This document shows positions 45,924-58,329 of a stretch of DNA of 64,000 bases, one piece after another (within the stretch, counting starts at the first letter, position 1; each line of letters opens with the position of its first letter). Position numbers and translations under genes: made by a program. Under the pieces are notes generated by a model. That model was not told where the DNA came from and made no database searches. It saw only the letters and a list, made by a program, of their open reading frames with translations. Origin of the DNA: Camellia lanceoleosa (taxonomy: Eukaryota; Streptophyta; Magnoliopsida; Ericales; Theaceae); assembly GCA_025200525.1 (NCBI GenBank), contig CM045758.1, positions 3,333,706 through 3,397,705 on the forward strand. Reading direction: 5' to 3'.

Positions 45924-48900
45924 ATGCCAGCAATGGCAACCCCGAAGCTCTTACTATCAAAGCTTCTTCGTCGTCGCTCTTCTCCAACTCTTTCTGCCCT
46001 AATCTCTTCTTCTTCTTCATATTCTTCTCACACTTGTTCGCATTCAAACCTCTTCGATCAATCTCACAACCTCACATCCCCAAAACGCTTTCTTCCCCTG
46101 CCACCATCGACTCTGCGCTCGCTCTCTCCTCACTACAATTTCTTTTGTTTCCGCTTTCTCTCCACTCGTGACTCGGAATTCGGTCCGAGTCTGGACTCGG
46201 ATAATCAGTCTGATGAGTTTTCTAGCCTAGGGTTTGCTGCTGCTGGTGGGGGTGGTGTTGATGATGATGGTTTGGAAGTTGCAGAGGCGCTGGTTAGTGC
46301 TTCTGCTTCTGCTTCTGCTGGTGATAGCAGCGTTGCGGAGTCGATTCTTCCTGTTCGTGCAGTGGTTTCGTTGCTTGATTATTGCCATGACTTCACTGGA
46401 TTGCCTTGGTGCGTATATTCACTTTTGTTGAACACTTCGGGATTGGTTGCGTTGAAAATTGGGTGGAATATGAAAATTTTTAATTTGAAATTGGAATTAA
46501 GGAAATGCAAAGTACCATCTAAGGCCATGGTTGATTACCAATACTAATAGTGAAGAAATTAATAATCCTATCAAATTAGCGTGTGATTCACTAGGATAAA
46601 TTATCCTCTTGTGCATTATTTGATATGCATTGGATTAGTAGGTAAAAGACTCTTTTTATTTTATTTCCTTATATATAATCCTACCCCTACACCATTACTA
46701 ATAATCCTGAAACAAATTTTCAAAACAAACATTATTGGGCCCACGGATTAATAATTCCAATCTCATACTCTAATCTTGTCAATCAAATATGCCCTAAGGG
46801 TTTTAGTTTGCAGGATTAAATTTTTTTTAAGTTAAAACAAAATGTTCGTCTTATTGTGTATGTCATTGTTAGAGATTGTGGGAGGAACATTCAATAGCTT
46901 GGTCTGTGGACTATCATTCACTCAAGGATGAAACTATGTATATTATACTTTAGTAAGATAATTTCAAACTAGAGTACTTTGCACCCTCAAAATTTCAGTG
47001 CTTTGCACTCTCAAAATTATAAAGATTCACTACTCCAAATTATTTACATTACAAAATTTTAAAAATAGTTTCCAAATCGAGTTTTTCCAAATATTAATCT
47101 ATTATTCTATTTGTTATCTGTGTTATTTCTTATATTTATGTATTGTTTAAAGTTACTTATATCCTTCTATTTGTTATTGTTCTTGTTTTATGCTCATATG
47201 TCATTTATGTTGTTTTTTTTTCCTTCTATAAATTACACTTTAATTTGCTTATGCACCTTATTTTGTATTCATTCCTCTGTTCATCCATTCTCTAGAAATA
47301 GGAATATTGTCCGGAAATGAAAATATTGTTTACATTCAACATATCATTCTTAAAATTGATTTCATAAAATTTAATACCGTTTATTAAAATGAATTATCAT
47401 TTTACCCCTACAAATATACATTTTCAACTATAAAAATTTTCAAAACTAAACTGCATAACAAGATGTAAAATGATTTTGTAACAAGTTATTTGATCACATT
47501 TGTTGAAAACAATATAACTTAAGGTTTTGATATTGAGTATATCATAGATGTTTTTATATATATATATATACTACAAAAAGTGGTGATTATATGTCTGATT
47601 ATATTTTTGTTCTCAATTATGTTGACAACGAATGTTCGATTGATAGTAATATTATTCACTTTTTTATGCTAGTATAAATCAAAATTTAAAATTTTTATAA
47701 TAATTTTTTTTGGATCAAAAGCTACATGTATTTTTTGCCCACCCAAAGTTCGAATCCTAGATCTGTCCCTGCATTCACTACAACTAGAAATGTGGTTAAT
47801 TGTTTAATTAGGGACAAAGAATACTTACTCAGGGCAGCTGCATTACATGGACTCTTCTATTCTCCAAAGTACAAAAGTAGAAGAGTGAGATATGTGTGTG
47901 AGATATGTGTCTGACACCGTATTCAATTTAGACACTTGTATCTTCAAATTTTTTATATTGTTTGAAAAAGAAGAAACTCACATTTGTTAGGTAAAAAAAA
48001 ATTTAGTCTCACATATGATAGATGGAAGAGATAGAAATTCCATATTATCACTACATCCTATTTAATTTCAATATTTCTCCATAATTTTTACTACATTTTA
48101 TCTAAAAATATCATACAATATGCAAGATATATGTAAGTGTTTATGATCTGTCCTTATAACCATGTTCAACTTACGATTAGGTTTATAAATGTGTGACACT
48201 TGAAGTTGCACCCGATACCCATTTATAAAAAAAATTATATATATATATATCCTAACATTTAGGTTTATAAATGTGTGATACTTGAACTTGCATCCGATAG
48301 CCATACCCAAGTCCATATAACATAGCAGTGGAGGCATTAATTACGTACAGTGCTTAACTACTGCTATAATTTGTTGTTTGTGCATCTCTATAATGTGAAC
48401 AACTTGATCTAACCCTGCTGTAACCATGGTTTTGAGTCTTTTGACCTAGTTTATGAGCAATTTTCATAATTTTTAAGATTCGTTTGGGATGTAGGTTGGC
48501 TTTTTGGCTATTTTAATCTGGAGCTAAAAGCCTCATTTGGGATAGGTTTTTTGGCTTTTTTAACTTTTGTGAGAAAAAAAATGAAATGATTATGATTTGG
48601 ACGTGACATTTTGTCTTATTGGGCTAAAAAGCCTATTTTGTCTTTTTGTGGCTATTTTAGCCAAAAAGTCCCTATTGAGCTTATGCTAAACGAGGGCTTA
48701 GTTGAATTGATGTAAGTCTTTGAAAATTTTACATATTTCCAACTGTTTTTTAAGTTTTGGCTATTTTTTATTCTCTCTTTTTTATCGCAGAAGATACATT
48801 TTCGTGTCTTGATAATTACATATCTGATGCAGGAAACATACATTGTAACTATGATTTTTCTTCTACTTTTTTTGTGTGTTCTAATGTCCATATCTATAAT

Positions 48901-51900
48901 GAATGACTTTTCAGGTGGGTAATAATTGCTTCTTCAACTTTGGTTCTCAGAATTACATTGCTGCCCATGCTTATATTGCAACTCAAGAAGTTAAAAAAGA
49001 TTGCAGAATTGTTTCCTAAATGTGAGTCTTTACTTTCTTTAACAATGGATATGAACCTATAATTGTTCCCTTTTTTGGTGTGTGCGCACCTGAGTATAAT
49101 GTAACCATAAATGTATTTATCAAAAAAAATTTGGAACACTTACTCAACATTGGTCCAAAACCCGACATACCATTAACTAAACTTAATTTTATCCTTTATC
49201 TTTTTTTTTTTAGATGGAATTTTTATCCTTTATCTTTCTGCTTTAGTAGACTCTTGAACTCCATTTTGGACTCTCTTGACACATCACTTGCACCCAAATC
49301 AACTACCATTGCTTTGAATTCATTTGAAAATAATCTACCTGATGAAAAATAAAGAGGCGTACTTGTTCTGTTTGTGCAGACTGCGGAATAAGCACGTTTG
49401 TTAGACATGTTCATGGTTGATTCGGTGGACTAATTTTTGACTATTTAGTGAAGTATGGCTTTAAGACGTGCCAATTTTCACGAGTGAAGTGTCGTTCTTT
49501 TTCCAACAATACACTTTACACAGGGTACAAATTACAATGCTTGAATTTAATATATGGGATGACTCCACATGCTCACCAATGTGGTTTGTACTTTTCCCAT
49601 TTTAAGTTTGAGGCAAACTGACTGCCATATGGCTTTAGTTCAATACTGCCCCTTGCCACACCAAGCAGCATAGGGAGTCAATACAAATTCAATGAGGTAA
49701 AATGGCATTTTTTATTAATTATTCCAGTGATACCTCAAGGTCCCTACTAATTGCACCATATTGGTGCCTCCACCATGTATGCAGTTGACTATTACTACTA
49801 CTACTGTGGTATGGGCATGAATTGTCTGTGTTGCTCTTTCCTCTCTTCCTTCCTCTTCTCTTCTTCCCCTAGTTTTCTACACCAGCACATTAATACTCTA
49901 CATCAGCACATTAATAGAAAAAAGTAGTTGATTATATTCAGTGACTTGTAAAAAAACATGTATCCGATTTGCTGTTATTTACAATGGATTCCATCTACAT
50001 TTCAGTGAGGTTGGGTATTTAACTTACACATAATTTTTGCTTGACTTTCTTATGCATCTCTTAAAGTGCCTCCTCCATTGCCACCACCTCTCTCAGGAAG
50101 AAGTTATATCGACCAACTTTCACTCTTCCGTAAGGAAAAACGATCTGTTGGGTGCCCTTCATATTTATGGTTCCTAGCATATTTTTCTGTCCAGGTGAGA
50201 GTTCTCTTCACTCCATGCTGTAGTCTATTATTTAATTCAAAATCATTAATTTTCTTCTTAGAGGATAATTTCAAGGGGCAGTTACCAATTAGTCCTATTA
50301 ACTAGACTTATTTATCTACAGGTCTTGACTGATAATTTTATTACTGTAAATTTATTCATAAAAAGAAGAGAGACTTATCAATAGGACTTAATCGATAATT
50401 ACTCCCAAAAGTAAGACCTATTGGTAATTTACCCTAATTTTTCAACATCATTAATAATGCAAAATTGCAACAGTATCAGAATGAATGGAACTCTTTGGTA
50501 GTGAAATTAAGCTAGCAGATTAGTAGCCACCACCATGCTGCATGCTGGAACACAAGGGAAGAAAATAAAAAAAATAAAAAAAATAAAAGGTTTTTGCACG
50601 AAGTACATGATGGAGACCCTTCCCAAGCACCAACTCTCTCTACCCACTTAATTTTAGTATCATAGGCAGCTCTCCTAGCTCCTAGCTCCTCGAACATGAA
50701 CCCTTCCTTTCCAACCGCTCTTTGCAAATCTCTCTTGTGCCTTCTCCACCCTTGTCTCAGCCCCTCTCCACCATAAGAGCTCAAAAGAGACAAAGAAGAA
50801 AGCATTTTGAGTGGAGGATTTAGACTTTCCTGTGCTATTTACAGAAGCACTGAGCCTAGTAATAAAATAATCAGTCTGGGCCCTTCTTTTACTACCACCT
50901 TTACTGGCCTTAAGATTTGTACTTCAATCCAAACCACACAGGGGTCATGTTTCACTTTTGAACCATATAGAGTTGTGTTTTGTGTCAAACACCAAGAGGT
51001 AAAGTGTAAATTCTCCAATTTTATATCTACAAGCAAAGAAAAAAGAAAAAAATGGTTTTGTAGAAAAATTTTATTCTGGTATGCTATGTTACATAGAAAT
51101 TTCTTAAGGCTTTATGTTTGCCTTTTGTGCAAAATATGTGCAGGTCCCATGCTTTTTCTTGTGGATGACAAGCATTCGTAGGATGTCACTTGATCACCAT
51201 CCGGGGTTTGATTGTGTAAGACACTGGCATATGCAACTTTTACACAAGTCTACGGTCTATTATTTTGTTTACTATTGCTATTGCTAGCTTTGTCTCATAT
51301 TTTGTACTTTCAAGACTGTGTTGTGAGTGGAGAAGCAAACTCCTATTAATTGTCTTCTTGGACGTTTCTACAACATAAATAATGTTTTATTGCCTCATAT
51401 ATTTAAAGAGAATTGTGAATTGAATTTTTATGATATGTTGTTTGTTCCAGTAGTTTCCTTATCAAATTTCTACTCTTTGGGTGAAGCCATGCTCACCAAT
51501 CCGGGATTGAGTTGCAGGAACCCCTTCCCCCACTCTCATCTCTTGAAAAATAAAAACTTGAAAACCATGTCCACTTGCATTATGTGGCACTCCAATCAGT
51601 ACTACATATTTTTGTGAAGTAGAATGATTGTATTGCAAAGCTCTGATAGGCAATGGATTTTCTAGGAGTAGGTGCTAGATTAATGCATGTGCTGCCCTAG
51701 TATAATAATTTATTTTGGACTGGAAAACTGTACGCTAAGAAGCATAAATAGAATGAGGGAATTGGAGCATTTACTTCAATAATAGCGTAGAGCAAGATCC
51801 CAAAACCAATGTGCGTTATGACCGACTGGGATACCATGTCTTCCTTCCATTTCTCACATGGGTAATTTTCTTATGTGAAATCCTTCGCTGATAGGGTAAG

Positions 51901-54900
51901 TCAATTTTGATAGTCATGCCATGTTATTCTTCTATCCTCTTGAACAGACGGCTGAGGTTTTTCTGTTAAGATAGAGCTAATGTAAGAAGCATGGACACGG
52001 ACACGGACATGTGACACGACACGGACTCGCCGACACGTTTATTTTCAAAAAATACAAGATATGACACTTAGGGGACACGCATGAAATATATAATTTTATA
52101 TATATATTATTATATGTTATATATATGAATATATCATTCAAATTTAATAAAAAAGGTAATATGACACTAATTCTTATAAATTTATGTAGTTTTTGTTTTA
52201 TTATTGTATTTTAAGTTGTTTTGTTCAAACTTATAATTAGTTTCACATGTGTTTAATCAATAGACACATGTGTTTAAGCGATTGACACATGTGTCCTCCA
52301 AGTGTTTGAAGAGTGTCTAAAGGGTGTCGGTGTCCGACACGGATGTGTTACCTTGTTAGAAGTGTCCGTGCTTCTTAGGAGCTAATAGCTTTCTGGGAAG
52401 GCCTGAGGATATCTGTTTATATGGGTCTTCGGCAGTCTTTGATTGAGGGCAGCACAGAGTTTGTTATAAGATGGGTGAGATCTGGGTCCTGGTGTCATTG
52501 GCGTTATGGTTACTCTACAGGTGAAATCTTGGATACTGTCATGACTTTAAAGGAGATGTCAGTAAGATTTTTTTATCTGGGACCTTAAGTTAAATTACCA
52601 TAAATTTATAAACCATAAGTTCCACCAGCAGCACACAACTGTAAAATAAATATAAATGATTTGAACTCCAAAACTTGATTGTATTAGTTTCTAGTCTCTC
52701 CTACTTTGGAGTATAACCAATTTTTTTTTTTTTTTTTTTCTTTCTATCCTCTTTGAATTTGCTTCATTTTGGGCCTATTTAGAGTGATATTGAGTTAACC
52801 TGAGTAGTGAATAGTATTAATTGGTTCATAAAGTAGCAAAATTGTGGTGAAATGTTGCCATATTTTTGCCATCTGCACTTACATGACAGTGTATGATGTG
52901 TTGGAGAATGCTCAACACTTTAGCAAGTTGTAATTTTTTAAGGCTTCTGCAAATGCTTCATCCGGTGCTAACATCAATTTTTTGTTGAATACATTGCAGG
53001 GTGGCATTTTATGGTTTGAGAATTTGACTGAATTCCCTCATGGGGTTTTAGGTGCCATCTTTCCACTTCTCATTGCCAGTTTGCATTTTGCTAATGTTCA
53101 GGTAAATTCATTGCTTTTCTCTGAGTATGACCTTTACTGTTATTGGAGGGGAGGTCTGTGTAATTATGTTAAACTTGTGGGGCTCATTGTATTTTCTCCA
53201 TTACTTAAAGGAGCTCACTGTAATTGACATTATTTTTACTCTCTCTCTCTGTCTCTCTCTCTCTTCCCTTTTTTAATTGAATGCCTTGCCTTCTGTACTG
53301 CTATCCAATTGTATTAAGGATATTTTTTAGGGGTACGTGATGTTACAGACATGCACTGTCTAAAACTCTTTGATCATCTAGATTTGTTGGTCCATTGTTG
53401 TATCCAGCAGCTTGTTTTCTTAGTGTTACTTGGGTATACAGTTTTTTTCCCGACTTTTTTTATTTTATTTTTTTCCCCCTATGATTTTATCAGGTTTCAT
53501 TTCGGACATCTTCAGTAGGAAAAGTGACTGGCTTGTTCGGCTTATTAGCTCAAGTGAGTGGATGATAGAAGATGTTTGGTAGTTTAAGTTTCATAAATAT
53601 TGCTATCTTATCATAGATTTATAGTTGAAAATCTTATTAAGCAAGCATTCATATGTTTTTATTAAATTTGTTGAGACTAGTTGCTGCGAAATTTTTTCAA
53701 AATGGAGAAACAATCACCTTTGAGAGATTTTCAATTATATAACTCATGTTATCATCCCCCATCAAAATTCTTGTAAAATCTTTAAACGTGTTTTCCTTTT
53801 GTTGCTTATGCTATTTATTGTAGGAAAGTTCTAAGGATTGCCTTTTCCTTGCAGTATTACAAGTTGTACTTGGAAATATTGACACTACCTATAATGTTCA
53901 TTGGGTTTTGTGTACCCCAGGTAATTCAATATCTGATGTTCTTCTTATTTTTTTAAGATGATAGGCAATATTATTTTGGATCACTTAAATTCCATATTAG
54001 TTTTAACCGTTTCATTTGTATAGATAGTGTGTACTAGGTTGCACCCCCTTTAGTTGGCCCTTTTTAATACTACTTCCATCTTTATTTATCCAAAAAGAAA
54101 AAGAAAAAAATCTTCCTGGTTGAGAAGAATTCTCATTAGTCATTTCTAATGACATTTTTTCTCATATTATCGGTATGTTGATCATGAATGTATTGGGAAA
54201 AAGACACAGTAGGCTTAGAAGGATGTACTTCAATGGGTAAAGGTATAAAGTGAATGAGCTGGCAATGGGAAAACCCATGAACAATTTCAAAAGAACTCAT
54301 GATATGAGTAATCTGATAGCCTGAACTCTTATAAGCAAATTATCCTGTTGCAACACTAAATCCCTATTACCTAGTTTGTCACCTATAATGCATATCCTTG
54401 TAAATTTCCCAAACTACAATTAAAAACCTCAGTTTGCCATCATTTTGGGGATGCGATGCTGGAGAGAACTATTTAGTCCTAAACAAAATCCAAAGTTTCT
54501 ACCCTATGAAACTATGCAAGTAACAAGTTTAACATACTTACCGCACACAATGAAAATAGGTAATCAATGTAGTTTAATAACTCTTCTAAAGAACAACTTA
54601 GCTACATTTGATACATATGTTATTTTACTCCAAGGGATAAACTTGGCCATCTTAGAAATGATGTTAGTAGGGGTTGAACCTATGGTGTGATTTGAGTGAT
54701 TCCATAAAACCTTATTTCTGGGGAAGTTAGGAAATCTAAATGCATATGCTTTTAAATCCTGAATCACCTCTGATATTATTCTGCATACCCAATGCCGTGG
54801 AACCAAAAATTAGGAAACAATCTTATGACATATATATATTCGCATCTTTCTGTATTTTATTGCTGCTCTCTTGTTTAACTTCATAGACCCATTTTGGTAT

Positions 54901-57777
54901 TTGCCAGTAGAGTTTTTCCTCCAAAGCTCAGAATTTTGAAGTCTTGCCTTCATTCTATTTGTTTTGCAGGGGAGTTTGGTCTATTGGCTGACTAATAGTT
55001 CGTTGACTCTCATTCAGGTTAGTCCTTGCTCTTTGTTTCTTACATATAGAGGAAACATTTGCCAAAATGCTGGAGGTTTTATTACGTGTTCTGGTGCTGA
55101 TATTCCCAAGGATGAGTTTGATTTGGATCGGTGCTCCCAAGATGAATTTGTTAATTAGATCAAAAGTTCCTTTTGATACAAATATCCTCAATAAGAAATG
55201 AGATATTTTCCAATAGACGTCCACTTTAAAAAATGTATTAGGTTGATAAACCGATGTATCAATGGCCGAAAGGCTATGCAATGTGGAGATTAGAAGTGCA
55301 ACATGGACACGTTGATATGACAATTTTCAAAAAGTGCAGGACACAACATGTGCAAAAAATGTATAATTATATATTTTTTAATGTCAATATATGAGTGTTT
55401 CATTTAAATATAATAAAAAAGGAACATGCTACTAATTCCTAAAATCTAAACGAGGAAGGATTAATATGTATGCATTTATATTGTTTTCTTTTATCGTTGG
55501 ATTCCAAGTTATTTTTTTTCAAAATTGTAATGCATTTTGTGTCTTAACGAGGGGCATGTGTGACCACTAGTGTACAAAGAGTGTCCTAATACCCACTCAC
55601 TTTTCTAGAGTTGCTCATCACTTTTTTGTTGCAAACCGCTTTCCTATTAAGCCTAAACCAATCGTAAACCCCTCCCTATCCCTTTGGCCTTTAACTTCAT
55701 TTCAAAAATATCTTGAAAGGATAACTATTCAGAGAATTCTAGTCCCTTTTCTTGGAAGTTGTAGTGACCTACCACTTTGGAACTAATCTTTGGCAGCTTT
55801 TTGTAAGGGCAAAAATACATTTTCAGATGTAGTGCCAGCATCGGGTGGGAATGGGAACAAGACTGAATAGGAGCGTGATGAATTTTCCAAAAGCTATAGT
55901 GATAAAGGTTTGAAAAAAAATAAAAATAAAACAAGGTTGTGTTGGCTGTCTACCTAACGTAATCCCTCTCCCTTTAGATGTAGAGCTGAGTAATGTACAA
56001 TGTGAACTTTTCTCATTGTTGGTGAAGCAACAAATTTCTATTGTTGGGCAGCAATGAACCCTGTCTTGTTCCAAACTTGGCCTGTTGTCATGTTGTGCTA
56101 TATTAACTCGTTATTTGAAATTTCTGGGGGCAGTAGTGAATCATGGTTGCAACAAATTTTTGCTTTGCCTTTCATTTCATGCTGATTGATTTTCTTTCTG
56201 ACACAATGCTCTGTTTATGTAGTAGTTGGTAATTTTTAAGGTTCATGGTACAGTCTCTGGGATTTGCATCTGTGTATGCCCATTAGTAGGAGTTTAGGTC
56301 ATCTTTAGCATTTAAATAGTTTTCAAAAACATGTCAAACAACTTTTGCAGCAACTCTCTCTCAACCATCCTGGTGTTCGTGAGAAGTTAGGGCTACCTGA
56401 CAAGGCAGCTCCAGTCCCTACTGCAAATTGTGAAGAAATGGATACACCTGGAGAAACGCAACCAGATCTGCTAAGAAAGGAGCGAAAAATTCGTGTGCAC
56501 AATCTGTCTGCTCAAGAACTACTTGCTGTGAGTCCACTGAACATGAGCCTCGTGTTTTTAATGCGAGCATTAGAGAGAGCCATTTTCTTATATCTTAATA
56601 AATGGGACTTTTGCAGTTATCTGTCCAACTCTTGGCTAAAGGTCATAAAGATAGAGCAATTCCATTGCTGCGGTAACATCCGTCTTCCTCATAAGGTAAA
56701 TAGCTTTGTCTTATGTGGTTGTAATGTGCAAGTAACTTAATATTACAGATTGGCACTTGAAAAGGATCCCGATTATGTGCAAGGCTTGGTTGTTATGGGA
56801 CAGACACTATTGCAAAGTGGACAGCTTGCAGAGGCTACTGAATACTTGGAGCGTGCCATCTCCAAGGTTTGTATTTTGAATTCTTTAGTAAATTGCAGTT
56901 ATATTACTCTTAATCTTTCTTGGAGTAGAGCTTGCAAAATGACTATTTTTGTTGATCATCACAAACACTAGCTCTTTTTGATTTGGTTAGGAGCATTCAA
57001 AATTTGTGTTGTTTGCCCCCTTGCTAATCAAAAGATTATACAATTTTTGCCAGCTTTTTCTCATTGGCCATCCAACAGAAGTTGAGGAGGTTGATCTCTT
57101 GATTCTCGCTTCTCAATGGGCAGGCGTTGCCTATATACGTCAGGTGAAGTTTAGTAATACCAGCACAACAATAATTAATGCTCCTTTTGTTTGAATTGAA
57201 AATATTTTCTGCATTTTCTGGCATTTGGTACAACAGAAAATAAAACTCAACAAAAAGCAAACCTATAATTTTAAAGGTAGAAAACTTTTTTCGAATTAAA
57301 GTTTTATTAATGCCACCATACTACCACCGCCACCACCACCACCACTACCTCCACAATGCCATTGTCGCTACCACCATCACCCAAACACCACTAATACAAT
57401 CATTTGTATGGCAGGAGAGATGTGCAGAGGGAATCAAACACCTTGAAAGAGTTGCAAATTTGAAAGAGCCGGAGGATTCAAAGAGCAAAGCCCATTACTA
57501 TGATGCATTTATACTGCTTGCGAGGTATGAATTGGGTGTGATCTATTATTGGTCTTTTCACATAAACACATACGCCTTTGCCTTACTAACATTGAATAGG
57601 GGATCAATTGGCCTTTTCAGTGCTTTATACAAGGAAGGTCGCAAGGCTGAGGCTGCTAAGTATTTGCGCATTGCAGTTGTTTATGATTCTGCTTACAATG
57701 TATACTTAGAACAATGTGAAAAGGACGATGATGAATTTGTTGGTGATCTTGTCAGCAGCAGGAGAAGAGATTACTAG
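45924..57777 (+). CDS. OXA2: OXA2-type mitochondrial Oxa1/YidC insertase with TPR domain, 14 exons
   Basis: It inserts membrane proteins into the mitochondrial inner membrane; plant OXA2 proteins are tied to cytochrome c maturation and COX2 insertion. Exons: 45924-46408, 48915-49021, 50067-50194, 51144-51215, 53000-53101, 53494-53553, 53855-53920, 54970-55017, 56351-56527, 56617-56672, 56749-56866, 57054-57143, 57415-57524, 57621-57777. All borders are GT..AG and the phases join to 591 residues. Residues 1-80 are rich in Arg, Ser and Leu (targeting peptide). The YidC/Oxa1 core is at about 145-356 with four membrane segments (WVIIASSTLVLRITLLPMLI; FLAYFSVQVPCFFLW; GVLGAIFPLLIASL; LPIMFIGFCVPQGSLVYWLT). 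TPR-like repeats fill about 405-575 (LALEKDPDYVQGLVVMGQTL; SALYKEGRKAEAAKYLRIA). The first ATG is chosen; one at 45933 is possible. No stops or shifts are seen. The fusion of insertase and TPR separates it from OXA1. Confidence 0.9.
46523..46794. mobile_element. MITE in OXA2 intron 1, TAA duplication
   Basis: A 272-bp insert lies between TAA at 46520-46522 and 46795-46797. Its ends are GGCCATGGTTGATT and the complement of GGGCATATTTGATT. The second OXA2 copy has no counterpart at this place (about 60410-60440). TAA and the TIR type fit PIF/Harbinger MITEs. Confidence 0.72.
48476..48697. mobile_element. MITE in OXA2 intron 1, TTA duplication
   Basis: A 222-bp insert is flanked by TTA (48473-48475 and 48698-48700). 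Ends are AGATTCGTTTGG and the complement of GCCCTCGTTTAGC, with inner GGCTATTTTAGCC-type sequence. The second OXA2 copy keeps the uninterrupted site near 62030. Confidence 0.8.
50273..50435. mobile_element. Small MITE-like insert in OXA2 intron 3
   Basis: About 163 bases present here and absent from the second copy near 63590. The ends are imperfect inverted repeats (GGGGCAGTTACCAATT and the complement of TAGGGTAAATTACCAAT). The exact borders and duplication are uncertain. Confidence 0.6.
51982..52378. mobile_element. TIR element with 8-bp duplication in OXA2 intron 4
   Basis: A 397-bp insert lies between GAGCTAAT copies at 51974-51981 and 52379-52386. The ends are GTAAGAAGCATGGACAC and the complement of CTAAGAAGCACGGACAC. 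The inside is AT-rich with GACACGGAC repeats near both ends and no coding. An 8-bp duplication suggests the hAT superfamily. Confidence 0.85.
54180..54830 (-). pseudogene. Ty3/gypsy integrase fragment, antisense in OXA2 intron 7
   Basis: Read on the minus strand it gives integrase-core phrases in order: MAKFIPWSKITYVSNVAKLF, then LGLNSSLQHRIPKMM, then SSFEIVHGFSHCQLIHFIPL and ISFSQ-like VSFSQYIHD. They are in different frames with several stops. Neither LTRs nor other pol domains are seen, so it is a decayed fragment. Confidence 0.78.
55286..55610. mobile_element. Diverged relative of the 51982 element in OXA2 intron 8
   Basis: Shared phrases with 51982-52378 occur in the same order: ATGGACACGTTGATATGACA, a TATATATTTTTTAATG-type middle, TTTAATATAATAAAAAAGG, ATTCCAAGTTATTTT and AGAGTGTCC. 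The terminal repeats are worn and no duplication is visible. Confidence 0.6.
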
Positions 57778-58325
57778 TTTACTAGTCCTTCTAAAATTAA
57801 TTTGTTCTTTTCTTGTTGATTTCACCTTCTGATTGATTTGCATCTTGGAATAAACATAAGCATAAAGGGATAAAAAGCCACCCTTTCAGTTTTGTATGAT
57901 TTTACTATATTTACATTTGTATTTCTATTTATTCATTTATTTGTTTTGTATTATTAGTAGTAGAGGTTTAATGGTTGAAAGACGTTCTGAGGTTTCGTGG
58001 GAAATCATAATGGATTACCCAAATTGGTAGTGTTTGTTTGGAGGGTATGAAAGTCAGTTAAAATGCAACTTTATAGATTATGTAATTCCAATTGCAGACC
58101 AATGCAGTTTATCTGTGTTATCATTAATAGATATTTACAATAGAAACCATTAAGTTTGCATAAATTGATGGATAAGCATGATAGAGTTGAGACGGCAGGG
58201 GAAGGGAGTATCTATCATGTTTATGAATACACCACTATTCCTCTCTTTCCCTTGAGATGGGTATATGCTCGATAACTATCTAGTAAATGTGAGGAGGAGG
58301 AAACTAACGTAACTGAAAATAAATA
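57778..58325. other. 3' flank of OXA2
   Basis: It holds the likely poly(A) signal AATAAA at 57849-57854, 72 bases after the stop. The rest is non-coding AT-rich sequence up to the kinase remnant. Confidence 0.6.
57849..57854 (+). terminator. Poly(A) signal of OXA2
   Basis: AATAAA at 72 bases downstream of the TAG stop, in T- and A-rich sequence. Confidence 0.6.
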
Positions 58326-58329
58326 TGAT

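Noticed and set aside
47690..47930. A further element relic in OXA2 intron 1 around GCCCACCCAAAGTTCGAATC
   Set aside because: The phrase resembles common plant intronic repeats, but it is shared by both OXA2 copies and no ends or duplication could be set.
50512..50805. A 97-codon minus-strand frame in OXA2 intron 3, partly kept in copy 2 near 63670-63890
   Set aside because: The match between copies is expected from the duplication itself; no family features and the frame is altered in copy 2. A small exon of another gene cannot be fully excluded.
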